NCBI GenBank assembly: GCA_947258715.1
Contig: CAMYJH010000021.1
Coordinates: 1-50,325 of the forward strand
Reading direction: 5' to 3'
Length of the DNA: 50,325 nucleotides
From: an uncultured Gammaproteobacteria bacterium
GTDB taxonomy: Bacteria > Pseudomonadota > Gammaproteobacteria > HK1
Shown: in pieces, positions 41,301-48,392 of the stretch
Layout: every line of letters starts with the position of its first letter
Position numbering within the stretch: position 1 is the first letter of the stretch
The notes under the pieces: model-generated
Told to the model about the DNA's origin: nothing
The model's database searches: none
The model's input: the letters and a program-made list of their open reading frames with translations, nothing else
Made by a program: the position numbers and the translations under genes

Positions 41301-41894
41301 CGCGCGACGCGTTACGGCGTGGGTCTGGACTGGCGGGTGTTGCCAGACCTTTATGCGGGAGGTGAGCTGACCCGCCGGGAGATCGACCATCGCAGCCTCG
41401 ATTTGACCACCCTCCCCTTCCGCGCGGTGTTCGAGGATCGTGACGAGTACACGCATAGCGCCTATCTCTACTGGACACCCACGGACCGCCTCGCGTTGAG
41501 CGCCCGGGCGATCTACGACAAGTTCAACGCATCGGCACCGAGCCTCACGATTCCGGCGAAGGTGATCACGCGCAGCTTTCCTTTCAAGGCGACGTATTTC
41601 CACCCGAGCGGCATGTTTCTGGAGGGCACGGCCAGCTATGTGCGTCAGGACGTGAGGCGGGGACCCAACTCGACGCTCGCCCAGGGCGACAGCAGCTTCG
41701 GCGTGGTCGGTCTCGGCGCGGGTTACCGACTTCCGAAGCGCAGGGGCATCTTGAGTCTGTCGGTCGAGAATATCTTCGACCGCAGCATGCGCTATCAGGA
41801 CGACAGCTACAGAAACTTCAACCAGGAACCCTCGGGAACGCCGTTCGTACCGGAACGCACGATCATGGGCCGCGTGAGCCTCAGCCTTCCCTGA
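38340..41894 (+). CDS. FecR domain - TPR - outer-membrane beta-barrel fusion protein
   Basis: 1184 residues. The start is strong (GGAGGGATA before ATG 38340). A signal peptide (to about residue 28, VPAQP) is followed by a FecR domain (about 35-160; VVGRFVSIEGKVELQRAG, AALINDAILRLDEGTTLRLV and YLNGAIEGTEFQL). About 200-590 hold TPR-like helices (AIALAPDEGLAYALRSVLNV, ALAWARLGELHLMLGERR). From about 620 to the end the sequence becomes a barrel with alternating amphipathic strands (SLSAGGFRFNSDGFRENNDL, then YAQVALTPSVNIQAEFRHRE), as in TonB-dependent receptors, but I see no plug domain. Likely an outer-membrane protein whose periplasmic face carries TPR and FecR domains. It is next to the CHASE2 cyclase. 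Confidence 0.85.
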   Translation: MASRTVKRAFGALLVLFSLGWHPAVPAQPCEPVVGRFVSIEGKVELQRAGAASWEPASLNAPICQQDTLRAGRHSRAAIALINDAILRLDEGTTLRLVNITGVAEEPSLLDLLRGAIKSFSRKPRLIKVTSPYLNGAIEGTEFQLQVLNDTATLTVLEGLVRAENPQGGVLVAAGQAATATRGSAPELRTLVRPRDAVQWTLYYPPVFAALGGAVSAAQEESSAFAGALTNAARGNVGDAIVELERTPEANRGGSFHAFRAALLLSVGQAQAATADIDRAIALAPDEGLAYALRSVLNVVSNRRAEALADGQRAVDLSPSPAARVALSYAQQAGFQLEAARNTLLAAVEAHPENALAWARLGELHLMLGERRRANEAAATAKRLAPNLARTQLVLGYAALAAFRKTEARAAFDRAIELSSADPLAHLGLGVTEISQGRLTEGRQRIEVAVGLDSNSALLRAYLGKAYFEEKRGPLDSEQYAIAKGLDPLDPTAYLYDAIAKQTTNRPVEALDDLEASIERNDNRAVYRGRLLLDEDRAARGTSLARVYDNLGFDRLGIKESAESLATDPTNASAHRFLSDTYRAQPRREIARVSELLQAQMLQDININPIQPSIASTSLSIVTSGGPTAAGFNEFTPLFEQNRGQLNVSGFLGDNHTRGGEAVLSGVFDNLSLSAGGFRFNSDGFRENNDLEHRIANAYAQVALTPSVNIQAEFRHRETEHGDIFMNFDPDGFDPFRRVEDEEDVQRYGLRVSPSEHSTLLLSAIFSDREATRTSRTAIPPQTPVVGGETIEKQPTDSDSEQYEALYAFKSERFNLISGGAYSRVELSESVFSTTTLNIDPPPIPARLCDFGPPIGVVVIPDPPGCPPFAIDLGPTSIDPPPSTSTSSQSFNLDSNADDYRGYAYANVEALPSLVATVGIGYTDFEDRFGDFERWTPKLGLQWDLTDTLRLRGAYFKVVKPVLASNRLLEPTQVAGFNQFFDDGNATRATRYGVGLDWRVLPDLYAGGELTRREIDHRSLDLTTLPFRAVFEDRDEYTHSAYLYWTPTDRLALSARAIYDKFNASAPSLTIPAKVITRSFPFKATYFHPSGMFLEGTASYVRQDVRRGPNSTLAQGDSSFGVVGLGAGYRLPKRRGILSLSVENIFDRSMRYQDDSYRNFNQEPSGTPFVPERTIMGRVSLSLP

Positions 41895-42139
41895 CCACGA
41901 GTCCACGCGCGCATGGCGTGGATGTGAGCCGCAACGATTGCAATACTAATGACATACTTTGCATCGAGAATCAGGTGTAAGATTGAAATCGATTCCTGGG
42001 CGTCCTGATTATCGATGCGGGCGCCGACTACCAGTCTGAGTTTTACGAGACGGCGCGCGGAAGTGCAAAGAGTGCGCCCGACGTTGATTGAAAACAAAAT
42101 CGACCCAAAAAATAACCACCGAAATTGGAGGAGGTATCG

Positions 42140-43204
42140 ATGGACATTCCAAAAAATTTATTAACCGCTGCGGTCGTGATGTTTGCGCTCGCCGCTTCGG
42201 GAACCGCGTTTGCCCAGTGCACGGCCAAGCCCGACGCCTACACGCTGGAGAAAAAAGGACAGGGGAACCTCGTCTGCGGAGACTTCGCCGGCCCCAACGG
42301 CGTGCCCATGCAGCCGGCGGAAGTCTGCGCCACCGTCACTGCCTCAATCGGCGACACAACGGCCTCATGGTCGATCAATCCGATGACGGGGCCGTGCGCC
42401 GGCGACATTGCCATCGTTGACCGCGCGGACGGAACTAACTGTGTGTATCAGTATCGGGTGGACAAGTACGCCGACACAGACCTCTCGGCACCCGGCAATA
42501 AGAACATCAAGACGGTGACTCTCTGCACGGATCAACAGCTCATTGGACAGTTAGTTGACCCCGGTAGCGATACGATAATATCGACCGGTGACAACTGCGC
42601 GGTCGAAGCCCCGTCGCTTCAGAATGCTATCGACAGCGGCGAAGCCGGTCTCGACATCGCTTTCGCGGTCGGGACGCCGCCGAATCAGAGCTCGCAGACG
42701 CTGGCGCTGTGCTCGAATCAGCAGCTGGTCAACGGCGTACCGACTTCGACCCAGGAGCAATGCGTCGACCGCTGCGAAACGCCGGTGGGCTACCCGGATA
42801 CAGTCGGAAAGCATGCCCCGGACTGTACCGGCCCCTTCCCGGACGGCCGACTGCCGATTGCGTGTCGCCGATGCGCAACCTCGGGTGCACCGGACAACCT
42901 GAGCCCTACGGGGCCGAATATTCCCGAAGGCACATCGTTCTGCTGGGAGCTGGCCAACAGGGTCGCAGTGACCGACGGTTCTTCCGTCGATCCCCCGAGT
43001 CCGCCACTCTATGATCCGCAGCTGACCTTCCGACCCCACAAGTTCGTGTCCGGCGGGCAATTCGAATGGGAGCGGGTCGACGGCACCATCTGCTACAAGA
43101 TTTCAGGCCAGACCGCTGGGGGCTATCCGTACTCCTACTACGTCCCCACAGGCTGCCCTTGCGATCCTCAAGTGGACGCGACCTGCGTGATCATCGACCT
43201 CTAG
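42140..43204 (+). CDS. Secreted cysteine-rich protein
   Basis: 354 residues from ATG 42140, with GGAGGAGG 7 bases upstream; the TTG further up is part of the ribosome binding site. A signal peptide (LLTAAVVMFALAASGTAFA) is cut before QCTAKPD. The mature protein has many cysteines (QCTAKPD, LVCGDF, EVCATV, GPCAGD, NCVYQY, then IACRRCATS, TICYKIS and CPCDPQ), mostly spaced for disulphides. Two segments resemble each other (TLCTDQQLIGQLVDPGSD and ALCSNQQLVNGVPTST), so there may be an internal repeat. No CxxCH heme motif is present. No family is recognised. It stands alone and is followed by palindromic repeat copy 9. Confidence 0.7.
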   Translation: MDIPKNLLTAAVVMFALAASGTAFAQCTAKPDAYTLEKKGQGNLVCGDFAGPNGVPMQPAEVCATVTASIGDTTASWSINPMTGPCAGDIAIVDRADGTNCVYQYRVDKYADTDLSAPGNKNIKTVTLCTDQQLIGQLVDPGSDTIISTGDNCAVEAPSLQNAIDSGEAGLDIAFAVGTPPNQSSQTLALCSNQQLVNGVPTSTQEQCVDRCETPVGYPDTVGKHAPDCTGPFPDGRLPIACRRCATSGAPDNLSPTGPNIPEGTSFCWELANRVAVTDGSSVDPPSPPLYDPQLTFRPHKFVSGGQFEWERVDGTICYKISGQTAGGYPYSYYVPTGCPCDPQVDATCVIIDL

Positions 43205-43273
43205 TTACTCGTGAAGCAGGGCTCCGGGCTGAGCGCCCGGTGCCCTGCGCCACGTCTTCACCAAACGCCAGAA

Positions 43274-43364
43274 GGGAGATTCGGAGTTCCCAAGTCACTA
43301 AATCTATCTCGACATCGCTACGGGAATTTCGGAAATCAAGCGCTTACGAACTCTGAATGTCCCC
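43274..43364. repeat. Palindromic repeat copy 9 (subfamily B, diverged)
   Basis: The left arm is decayed (GGGAGATTCGGAGTTCCCAA) while the right arm is intact (CTTACGAACTCTGAATGTCC). The copy lies in a convergent gap, 8 bp from the hydrolase stop. Confidence 0.8.
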
Positions 43365-43372
43365 GTTTACCT

Positions 43373-44308
43373 TTACATGCAGGCGAAGCGGGCGATCTGG
43401 CGGGCCACTTCCTCGGTGTGCACGTGGTGTGGAAGGTGACCGGTTACGGGCAGCTCGCTCAGCACTGCTTGGGGCAGTAATTTGACAAGGCGATCGGCGT
43501 GATTCCACGCGGGCACGATGTCGTCCTCACCGCCGTGTATGATCAGCAAGGGTTGCCCGATGGTCGAATAGCGCTCGCTTTGCTTGACCAGGAAATCGCT
43601 CAGTAAACGCCGGTCGCGGCCGTTGATGGAGAACTGCGAGGGCCGCAGCACCAGATCGATACCAGTGCGCTGCCGATAGTTCGGTGGCGGCGAATTGGGC
43701 TCGAAAGCGGCGGCGATCTGATCATCCATTAAAAGCCGGCCGGCCGGCATGAGCAGGGTATTGGCGAACGCCGGACCGGCTAGAGGAATGTCGAGCAAGT
43801 GGTTCGACCAACCAACGCCGCCTTGCCAAGGGTAGGCCGCCCCACCCAAGAGCACGCCGCCCGTGACTTCGCGCCGGAACTCGAGCAAAGCCGCCATCAC
43901 CACCGCACCGGCCCACGAGTGCCCGAGCCAAAACGCGCGTTCAATACCCAATTGCTTCAGTGCATCTTGAATGGCCAACGCCTGCTCCCGAGGGTCCATC
44001 CAGTGCTGGCCTCGGTAAGTGGAATAACCGTGCCCGGGTCGATCGAACGCAACGACCCGGCATCGGCGCGCAAGCGGGTAGAGAATGCTGGCGGTGAAGT
44101 CGCGAAGGTTCGTGCTCGCCCCGTGAAGGAGCACCACGGCGGGTCCACTACCCGCTTCGACAAAGTGCAGCTCGAGCCCATCCAGCTTCACCAGTTTTCC
44201 GATGGGCGGATACCGGTGCTCGAGCCGGTTTACTTCACGTTGACTGAAAAAGAATAAGACGGCATTCAGGGCCAGCGCGACACAAACGCAAGCCAATAGC
44301 CACTTCAC
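43373..44308 (-). CDS. Alpha/beta hydrolase, membrane-anchored
   Basis: 311 residues from GTG 44308. An N-terminal hydrophobic anchor (LLACVCVALALNAVLFFFSQ) precedes the hydrolase core. The HG oxyanion motif is VVLLHGAST, the nucleophile elbow is GHSWAG (Ser131), the acid is in IHGGEDDIVP and the His in VTGHLPHHVH. It is a typical serine hydrolase fold; the substrate is unknown. It probably faces the periplasm or stays at the membrane through its anchor. The gene starts 130 bp after the glutathione peroxidase gene on the same strand. Confidence 0.88.
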   Translation of the reverse strand: MKWLLACVCVALALNAVLFFFSQREVNRLEHRYPPIGKLVKLDGLELHFVEAGSGPAVVLLHGASTNLRDFTASILYPLARRCRVVAFDRPGHGYSTYRGQHWMDPREQALAIQDALKQLGIERAFWLGHSWAGAVVMAALLEFRREVTGGVLLGGAAYPWQGGVGWSNHLLDIPLAGPAFANTLLMPAGRLLMDDQIAAAFEPNSPPPNYRQRTGIDLVLRPSQFSINGRDRRLLSDFLVKQSERYSTIGQPLLIIHGGEDDIVPAWNHADRLVKLLPQAVLSELPVTGHLPHHVHTEEVARQIARFACM

Positions 44309-44438
44309 TTCGCCATCCTAAACGCTCGATTTTGATGCTTAATGCGCAAAGCTCGAGAGCCACCGAGTCCGCTTTCGAATCAGAAAACGATCTCTCTCTT
44401 GGGATCGTGACGCTGAGCGGATTACGACGGAAGAAAAT

Positions 44439-44978
44439 CTACAGCACTGATTCGATCGCTTCGCGCAGCTGCTGCGACATCGGATCGACTGTGCTGTCGA
44501 AGCGTTCGACCACCTTACCATCGCGGTCAACAAGATATTTGTTGAAGTTCCAACTCGGCGCTCCGACATGCCGGCCGAGCTCCTGGAAGATGGGGTGCGC
44601 TTCCGGCCCGCGAACCTTCTGTTGCGACAGCATGGTGAAGGTGACCCCGTAATTGATGTAACACACTTTCGCGGCAGTCTCCTCATCCGGCGCGGCCTGC
44701 CTAAAGTCGTTGGAGGGCACGCCCAGCACCGCAAGACCGCGATCCTTGTAGCGTTGATGCAGCTTCTCGAGTCCCGCGAATTGCGGCGTGAATCCGCAGC
44801 GGCTGGCGGTGTTGACGATGAGCATTGGTTTGCCCCCGAACGCATCACAAAGGTTGATCGATTCGGCCGATCTCAACTTACGAACATCGTGAGAAAGGTA
44901 GGCCGAGCACTCTTTCTCCGCCGACTGAGCGAGCGGGATTGCAACCAGGGCCACCATAACTGCGATCAATTTTCGCAT
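44439..44978 (-). CDS. Glutathione peroxidase family protein, exported
   Basis: 179 residues from ATG 44978, preferred over the ATG at 44996 because GGGAGG lies upstream of it. A signal peptide (LIAVMVALVAIPLAQSA) precedes the mature protein. The peroxidatic Cys61 is in NTASRCGFTPQFAGL (a Cys, not selenocysteine), and the catalytic Trp and Asn are in SWNFNKYLVDRDG. LGVPSNDFRQ takes the place of the usual Gln motif. These enzymes reduce hydroperoxides, usually with thioredoxin in bacteria. The exported form suggests a role in periplasmic peroxide defence. Confidence 0.92.
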   Translation of the reverse strand: MRKLIAVMVALVAIPLAQSAEKECSAYLSHDVRKLRSAESINLCDAFGGKPMLIVNTASRCGFTPQFAGLEKLHQRYKDRGLAVLGVPSNDFRQAAPDEETAAKVCYINYGVTFTMLSQQKVRGPEAHPIFQELGRHVGAPSWNFNKYLVDRDGKVVERFDSTVDPMSQQLREAIESVL

Positions 44979-45389
44979 CGCTTCGTAACCTCCCATAAAA
45001 AGTTTAAGCGACAGAGTTTACGTCCAATGTCGTGAAGAACATGTGAAGACATGCCCATCGCCCGCGCCGCCGAACGGCCAGATCCTTGTGACGTAAAAAT
45101 CGACGGTAAAGTGCGGCCGCCACGACGACGCCCGGACCGATCGGAAGCAGGCTCTCGCCTTCGCTCCCCTGGCGGCTCATTCCCGGTCAGCTGGGCCGCG
45201 AAGGGAATTGATATCCCATTGCCCGGAAAGTGCCGCCGCCTGCGCTATCAGACCCACGGGAAGATTAGATGGCGGAAAATGGGGTTCCGGAGCCAGTATG
45301 CTGCTGCGCGGTAAAAAAATGTCAGGAAAAATTTCGGCTCTGACGCTTTTTTCCATATACTGCCTGAAAAATCGATGAGGAGCCTGGGT
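44979..45389. other. Intergenic region, nothing recognised
   Basis: About 410 bp between the divergent peroxidase and GrlR-like genes. No frame is supported, and no repeat was seen. A GAGGAG site at the right end belongs to the downstream gene. Confidence 0.35.
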
Positions 45390-45725
45390 ATGTCCGTCGA
45401 AGGACTCTGGAGCAGCGAGATTTTCGGTTTGTGGGGCTGGGAGCATCGGGGCGTGATCATTCTGATGGACGGTCGCGCGTTCGGCGGCGGCAAAAACCAT
45501 CATTCCATGGGTCGCTACTCGCAATCGGGCGACGAGATAAGTGTTTCGCTGGCGATTAAATACCATGGCAAGCCGCAAACCATGTTCGGTTCGACCGAAA
45601 GCGAGTTCCAACTCGAAGTCGACGGACGCCGCGACGGCGAGCAGATTATCGGAGAGATGTATCGCCCCGACCGGCCCGATCTAAGATTGCCGTTTCGCCT
45701 CACACGCCAGGCCGAACTCAGCTGA
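45390..45725 (+). CDS. GrlR-like small beta-barrel protein
   Basis: 111 residues from ATG 45390, with GAGGAG upstream; the ATG at 45375 overlaps the ribosome binding site and is less likely. The N-terminus SVEGLWSSEIFGLWGWEHRG and the VIILMDGRAFGGGKNHHSMG stretch match the GrlR family, small beta-barrels named after the type III secretion regulator of enteropathogens. Members outside those systems have no settled function, and no secretion genes are near. The PPK2 gene starts 13 bp downstream, so both are probably one transcript. Confidence 0.75.
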   Translation: MSVEGLWSSEIFGLWGWEHRGVIILMDGRAFGGGKNHHSMGRYSQSGDEISVSLAIKYHGKPQTMFGSTESEFQLEVDGRRDGEQIIGEMYRPDRPDLRLPFRLTRQAELS

Positions 45726-45738
45726 GGAGGAGATCGCC

Positions 45739-46602
45739 ATGAATCAGCGCCGCAGCGCCGAAGCCAAGTCGCAACGCAAGCGAAAATCGAACGGCAAGGA
45801 CGCGACGAAAGCCGACCAGCCGAAGCAAGTAAAAAAGAAGGCCTACGAGCAGGAGCTTTTCCGCTTGCAGCTCGAATTGGTCAAGCTGCAGGAGTGGATC
45901 AAGAAAAAGGGCCTCAAGGTCGTAGTCATATTCGAGGGGCGCGACGCCGCGGGCAAGGGCGGCGTCATCAAGCGCATCGACCAGCACCTGAATCCGCGTA
46001 TCTGCCGGGTGGTGGCATTGCCCGCCCCCACCGAACGCGAGACCACCCAGTGGTATTTCCAGCGCTACGTCGCACACCTGCCGGCCGCCGGCGAGATGGT
46101 GCTGTTCGACCGCAGCTGGTACAACCGCGCGGGCGTCGAGCGGGTGATGGGCTTCTGTAACGATCAAGAATACCAGGAGTTCTTGCGCTCTTGTCCGGAA
46201 TTCGAGCGTATGCTGGTGCGCTCGGGGATCATTCTGATTAAGTACTGGTTCTCGGTTTCCGACGAAGAGCAGGAGAAGCGTTTCCAGAGCCGCCTGCACG
46301 AACCGCACAAGCGCTGGAAGCTGTCTCCCATGGACCTCGAATCGCGGTCTCGATGGGTGGATTTCTCGAAAGCCAAGGACGAGATGTTCGCCCACTGCGA
46401 CATCAAGCAAGCGCCGTGGTACGTGGTTCAAGCGGACATCAAGAGACACGCCAGGCTGAACTGTATCCGCCACCTGCTGGAAACGATCCCGTATAAGGAC
46501 CTGACGCCCGAACCCATAGAGTTACCGAGACGCAAATCCGCCGGCGGTTACGTGCGCCCGCCGCTATCCGATCAGACCTTCGTGCCGGACTACTATCCCT
46601 GA
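45739..46602 (+). CDS. ppk2: Polyphosphate kinase 2 family protein
   Basis: 287 residues. Walker A is GRDAAGKGG (residues 67-75), Walker B/lid motifs include MVLFDRSWYNRAG (Asp124-Arg130) and KRWKLSPMDLESRSRWVDFS. This is the PPK2 family, which phosphorylates nucleotides with polyphosphate (or the reverse). The single kinase domain and NLNPRICRVVALPAPTERE-like region fit class I, which converts NDP to NTP. The first 35 residues are a Lys-rich disordered extension. ATG 45739 is preceded by GAGGAGGAG. It shares a transcript with the GrlR-like gene; half a palindromic repeat follows. Confidence 0.93.
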   Translation: MNQRRSAEAKSQRKRKSNGKDATKADQPKQVKKKAYEQELFRLQLELVKLQEWIKKKGLKVVVIFEGRDAAGKGGVIKRIDQHLNPRICRVVALPAPTERETTQWYFQRYVAHLPAAGEMVLFDRSWYNRAGVERVMGFCNDQEYQEFLRSCPEFERMLVRSGIILIKYWFSVSDEEQEKRFQSRLHEPHKRWKLSPMDLESRSRWVDFSKAKDEMFAHCDIKQAPWYVVQADIKRHARLNCIRHLLETIPYKDLTPEPIELPRRKSAGGYVRPPLSDQTFVPDYYP

Positions 46603-46624
46603 TTCCCGGGGAAAGGGGAAAAGG

Positions 46625-46656
46625 GGGGACATTCAGAGTTCGCAAGTGACTGATTG
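46625..46656. repeat. Palindromic repeat copy 10 (left arm only)
   Basis: GGGGACATTCAGAGTTCGCA followed by AGTGACTGATTG matches the left arm of subfamily A. No right arm is found in the following 100 bp, so the copy is truncated. It lies 22 bp after the PPK2 stop, in the convergent gap with the DUF2779 gene. Confidence 0.8.
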
Positions 46657-46720
46657 AACGTGGAAGTCAGCACGCGGATTTTGGGATCGGCCACGAGCGA
46701 GCTCAAAGGGTTTCGTTTTT

Positions 46721-48202
46721 TTATTCGACTTGACCGGCCCGCTCCGCCAGCGCCCTTCTTAACGCCACCATCGCCAGCGTGTCCTGGGCGCAGTACTCGC
46801 GTAGCGCTCGGAATACGTTTTCCCGCTCCACCCAGTCTTCGGAGCGGAGCGCATTTTCGTAGCTGATGGAGGCCATGCCCCCGTCGGTTATTTCCAAATT
46901 CTCGTATCCCATTTCGGGCACCACTGCCGGCAGTACCTTCTTGATCGAGAACGAGCCGCGAAACTGCGGGTGATAATAGTTGTTCTTGATCACCGGATGC
47001 AGATCCCAGATGCGATCCAGGAGCGCCTCGAGTTGAGACGCGAGCTCCGGCACCGCGTCGGCCAATCGCTGGATCACCTCTCTTTCGTACGACGTATAGA
47101 CGCAGATAGATCCCTCGTGCCCCAGCGCTTCCAGTAGCGCATTGCTAAGCGGCACCCGCGGATCCGATGCATCGGTATGCAAATACTCCGCGTGACTCAT
47201 GGTTCCGTCTTCGTTCTGCGTATGCACGGAAAACTGAAACACCACCGGCTCATAGGGCCGCGTGCCCGCATAGCGGGGAATGGCCGGACCCACGGTCTCG
47301 AAGTCCAGATGATGCACCGGATAGGTCACGCTGCGGAGCGCGGCGGCGAGATCGCCGTGAACACGATCCGTTCCGCTCAAAACGCATTGCTTCGCCAGCG
47401 CCTGCATCGGAGTCAGCGGAAAATCCTCCGGCACGTCGCGAACATCCGAGATGCCCGCGGCCTCCAGTTCCGCCAAGCGTTTCGAGTTCAGTCTTGGAAG
47501 CTCGCCGACGGGATACTCCGGCACCATTACGTCGCGGCTGCAGTGGGCGTAGAAAGGACATTCATAAGGACTGAAACAGTGTGACCCCGGCGCGATCTGC
47601 GGCGGCGCGCCTGAGAGCAGCGCATGGAAATCTTCGACCTGCCCGTCGACCTGACCCAGTATCGGCTCGACGGCCTCGCTGAGGTCATGAAACTCGAACA
47701 GCTGGTTCAGATCCAGAACCTGACCGTCGTAAACGTAACCCCTGTTGACCAGCAGGACACCGGCGCGCCCCACGTCCAGACCCGCCCGGCGCAAGACCCA
47801 CAGCTGCACCGCCACGTCCGGCAAGTGCACCTCTTTTACCCGGGTCGACGCCTTCACCTCGATGAGCGCAAAGCCGGCGCCTTCGCGCTTCAAGATATCC
47901 GCCCGGATGAACACGCCCTGGTGCTCGAACGCGCCCTCATAAACGGAAGGGATATCCGGATCCCCGACAATCCGCTTCGTTTCGGCAATTGACTCATCCG
48001 CTCGCAGGTGCCCCCATTTGACCAGCACGCCCCCCGGATAACGCTGCTGCGCGAGCCGCCCGACTTCATGACCGGTATCGAACAGCGCCCGGGTCACCAG
48101 ATCCGGCGGCGCCGCAAGCCGTCGCTCAAAGCACTCGTACCAAAGCCGCAGCCGGCACTGAAGGCCCGAGAGAAAACGGGATTTGGATAACCGAGGCTTC
48201 AA
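46721..48202 (-). CDS. DUF2779 protein: PD-(D/E)XK-like and DEDD exonuclease-like domains
   Basis: 493 residues from TTG 48202. The N-terminus (LSKSRFLSGLQCRLRLWYEC) with the later HCFSPYECPFYAHC gives four Cys arranged as in Cas4/AddB iron-sulphur nucleases; between them FALIEVKAS is the ExK nuclease motif. The C-terminal half has an RNase H-like DEDD exonuclease pattern: HHLDFETVGPAIP (Asp-Glu), a middle Asp region and YCAQDTLAMVAL (final Asp). It is thus a predicted two-nuclease protein with a possible 4Fe-4S cluster. Genome-defence or repair roles are known for relatives, but none is shown here. No phage or CRISPR genes are next to it. Confidence 0.82.
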   Translation of the reverse strand: MKPRLSKSRFLSGLQCRLRLWYECFERRLAAPPDLVTRALFDTGHEVGRLAQQRYPGGVLVKWGHLRADESIAETKRIVGDPDIPSVYEGAFEHQGVFIRADILKREGAGFALIEVKASTRVKEVHLPDVAVQLWVLRRAGLDVGRAGVLLVNRGYVYDGQVLDLNQLFEFHDLSEAVEPILGQVDGQVEDFHALLSGAPPQIAPGSHCFSPYECPFYAHCSRDVMVPEYPVGELPRLNSKRLAELEAAGISDVRDVPEDFPLTPMQALAKQCVLSGTDRVHGDLAAALRSVTYPVHHLDFETVGPAIPRYAGTRPYEPVVFQFSVHTQNEDGTMSHAEYLHTDASDPRVPLSNALLEALGHEGSICVYTSYEREVIQRLADAVPELASQLEALLDRIWDLHPVIKNNYYHPQFRGSFSIKKVLPAVVPEMGYENLEITDGGMASISYENALRSEDWVERENVFRALREYCAQDTLAMVALRRALAERAGQVE

Positions 48203-48392
48203 TGAATACCAAACCGGAAGAAAACAAATAGAAAAGTCACTTCGACAGAATACTACCGGCGCAGCGCAAGGTCTTCCAAAGCGGCTGATGATTTAATGGA
48301 TCAGAAGTCGAGCTTCGCGGCGCCGATTTCGGTCGCCAAGCAGCGAAATCCTCACTACGCTTCTTTGCTATGAGCAGCGCGGCAAAAATGCG

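Noticed and set aside
19842..46656. Classical REP element reading of the repeat
   Set aside because: REPs have a small hairpin inside each unit; here each arm lacks one and pairs only with the opposite arm.
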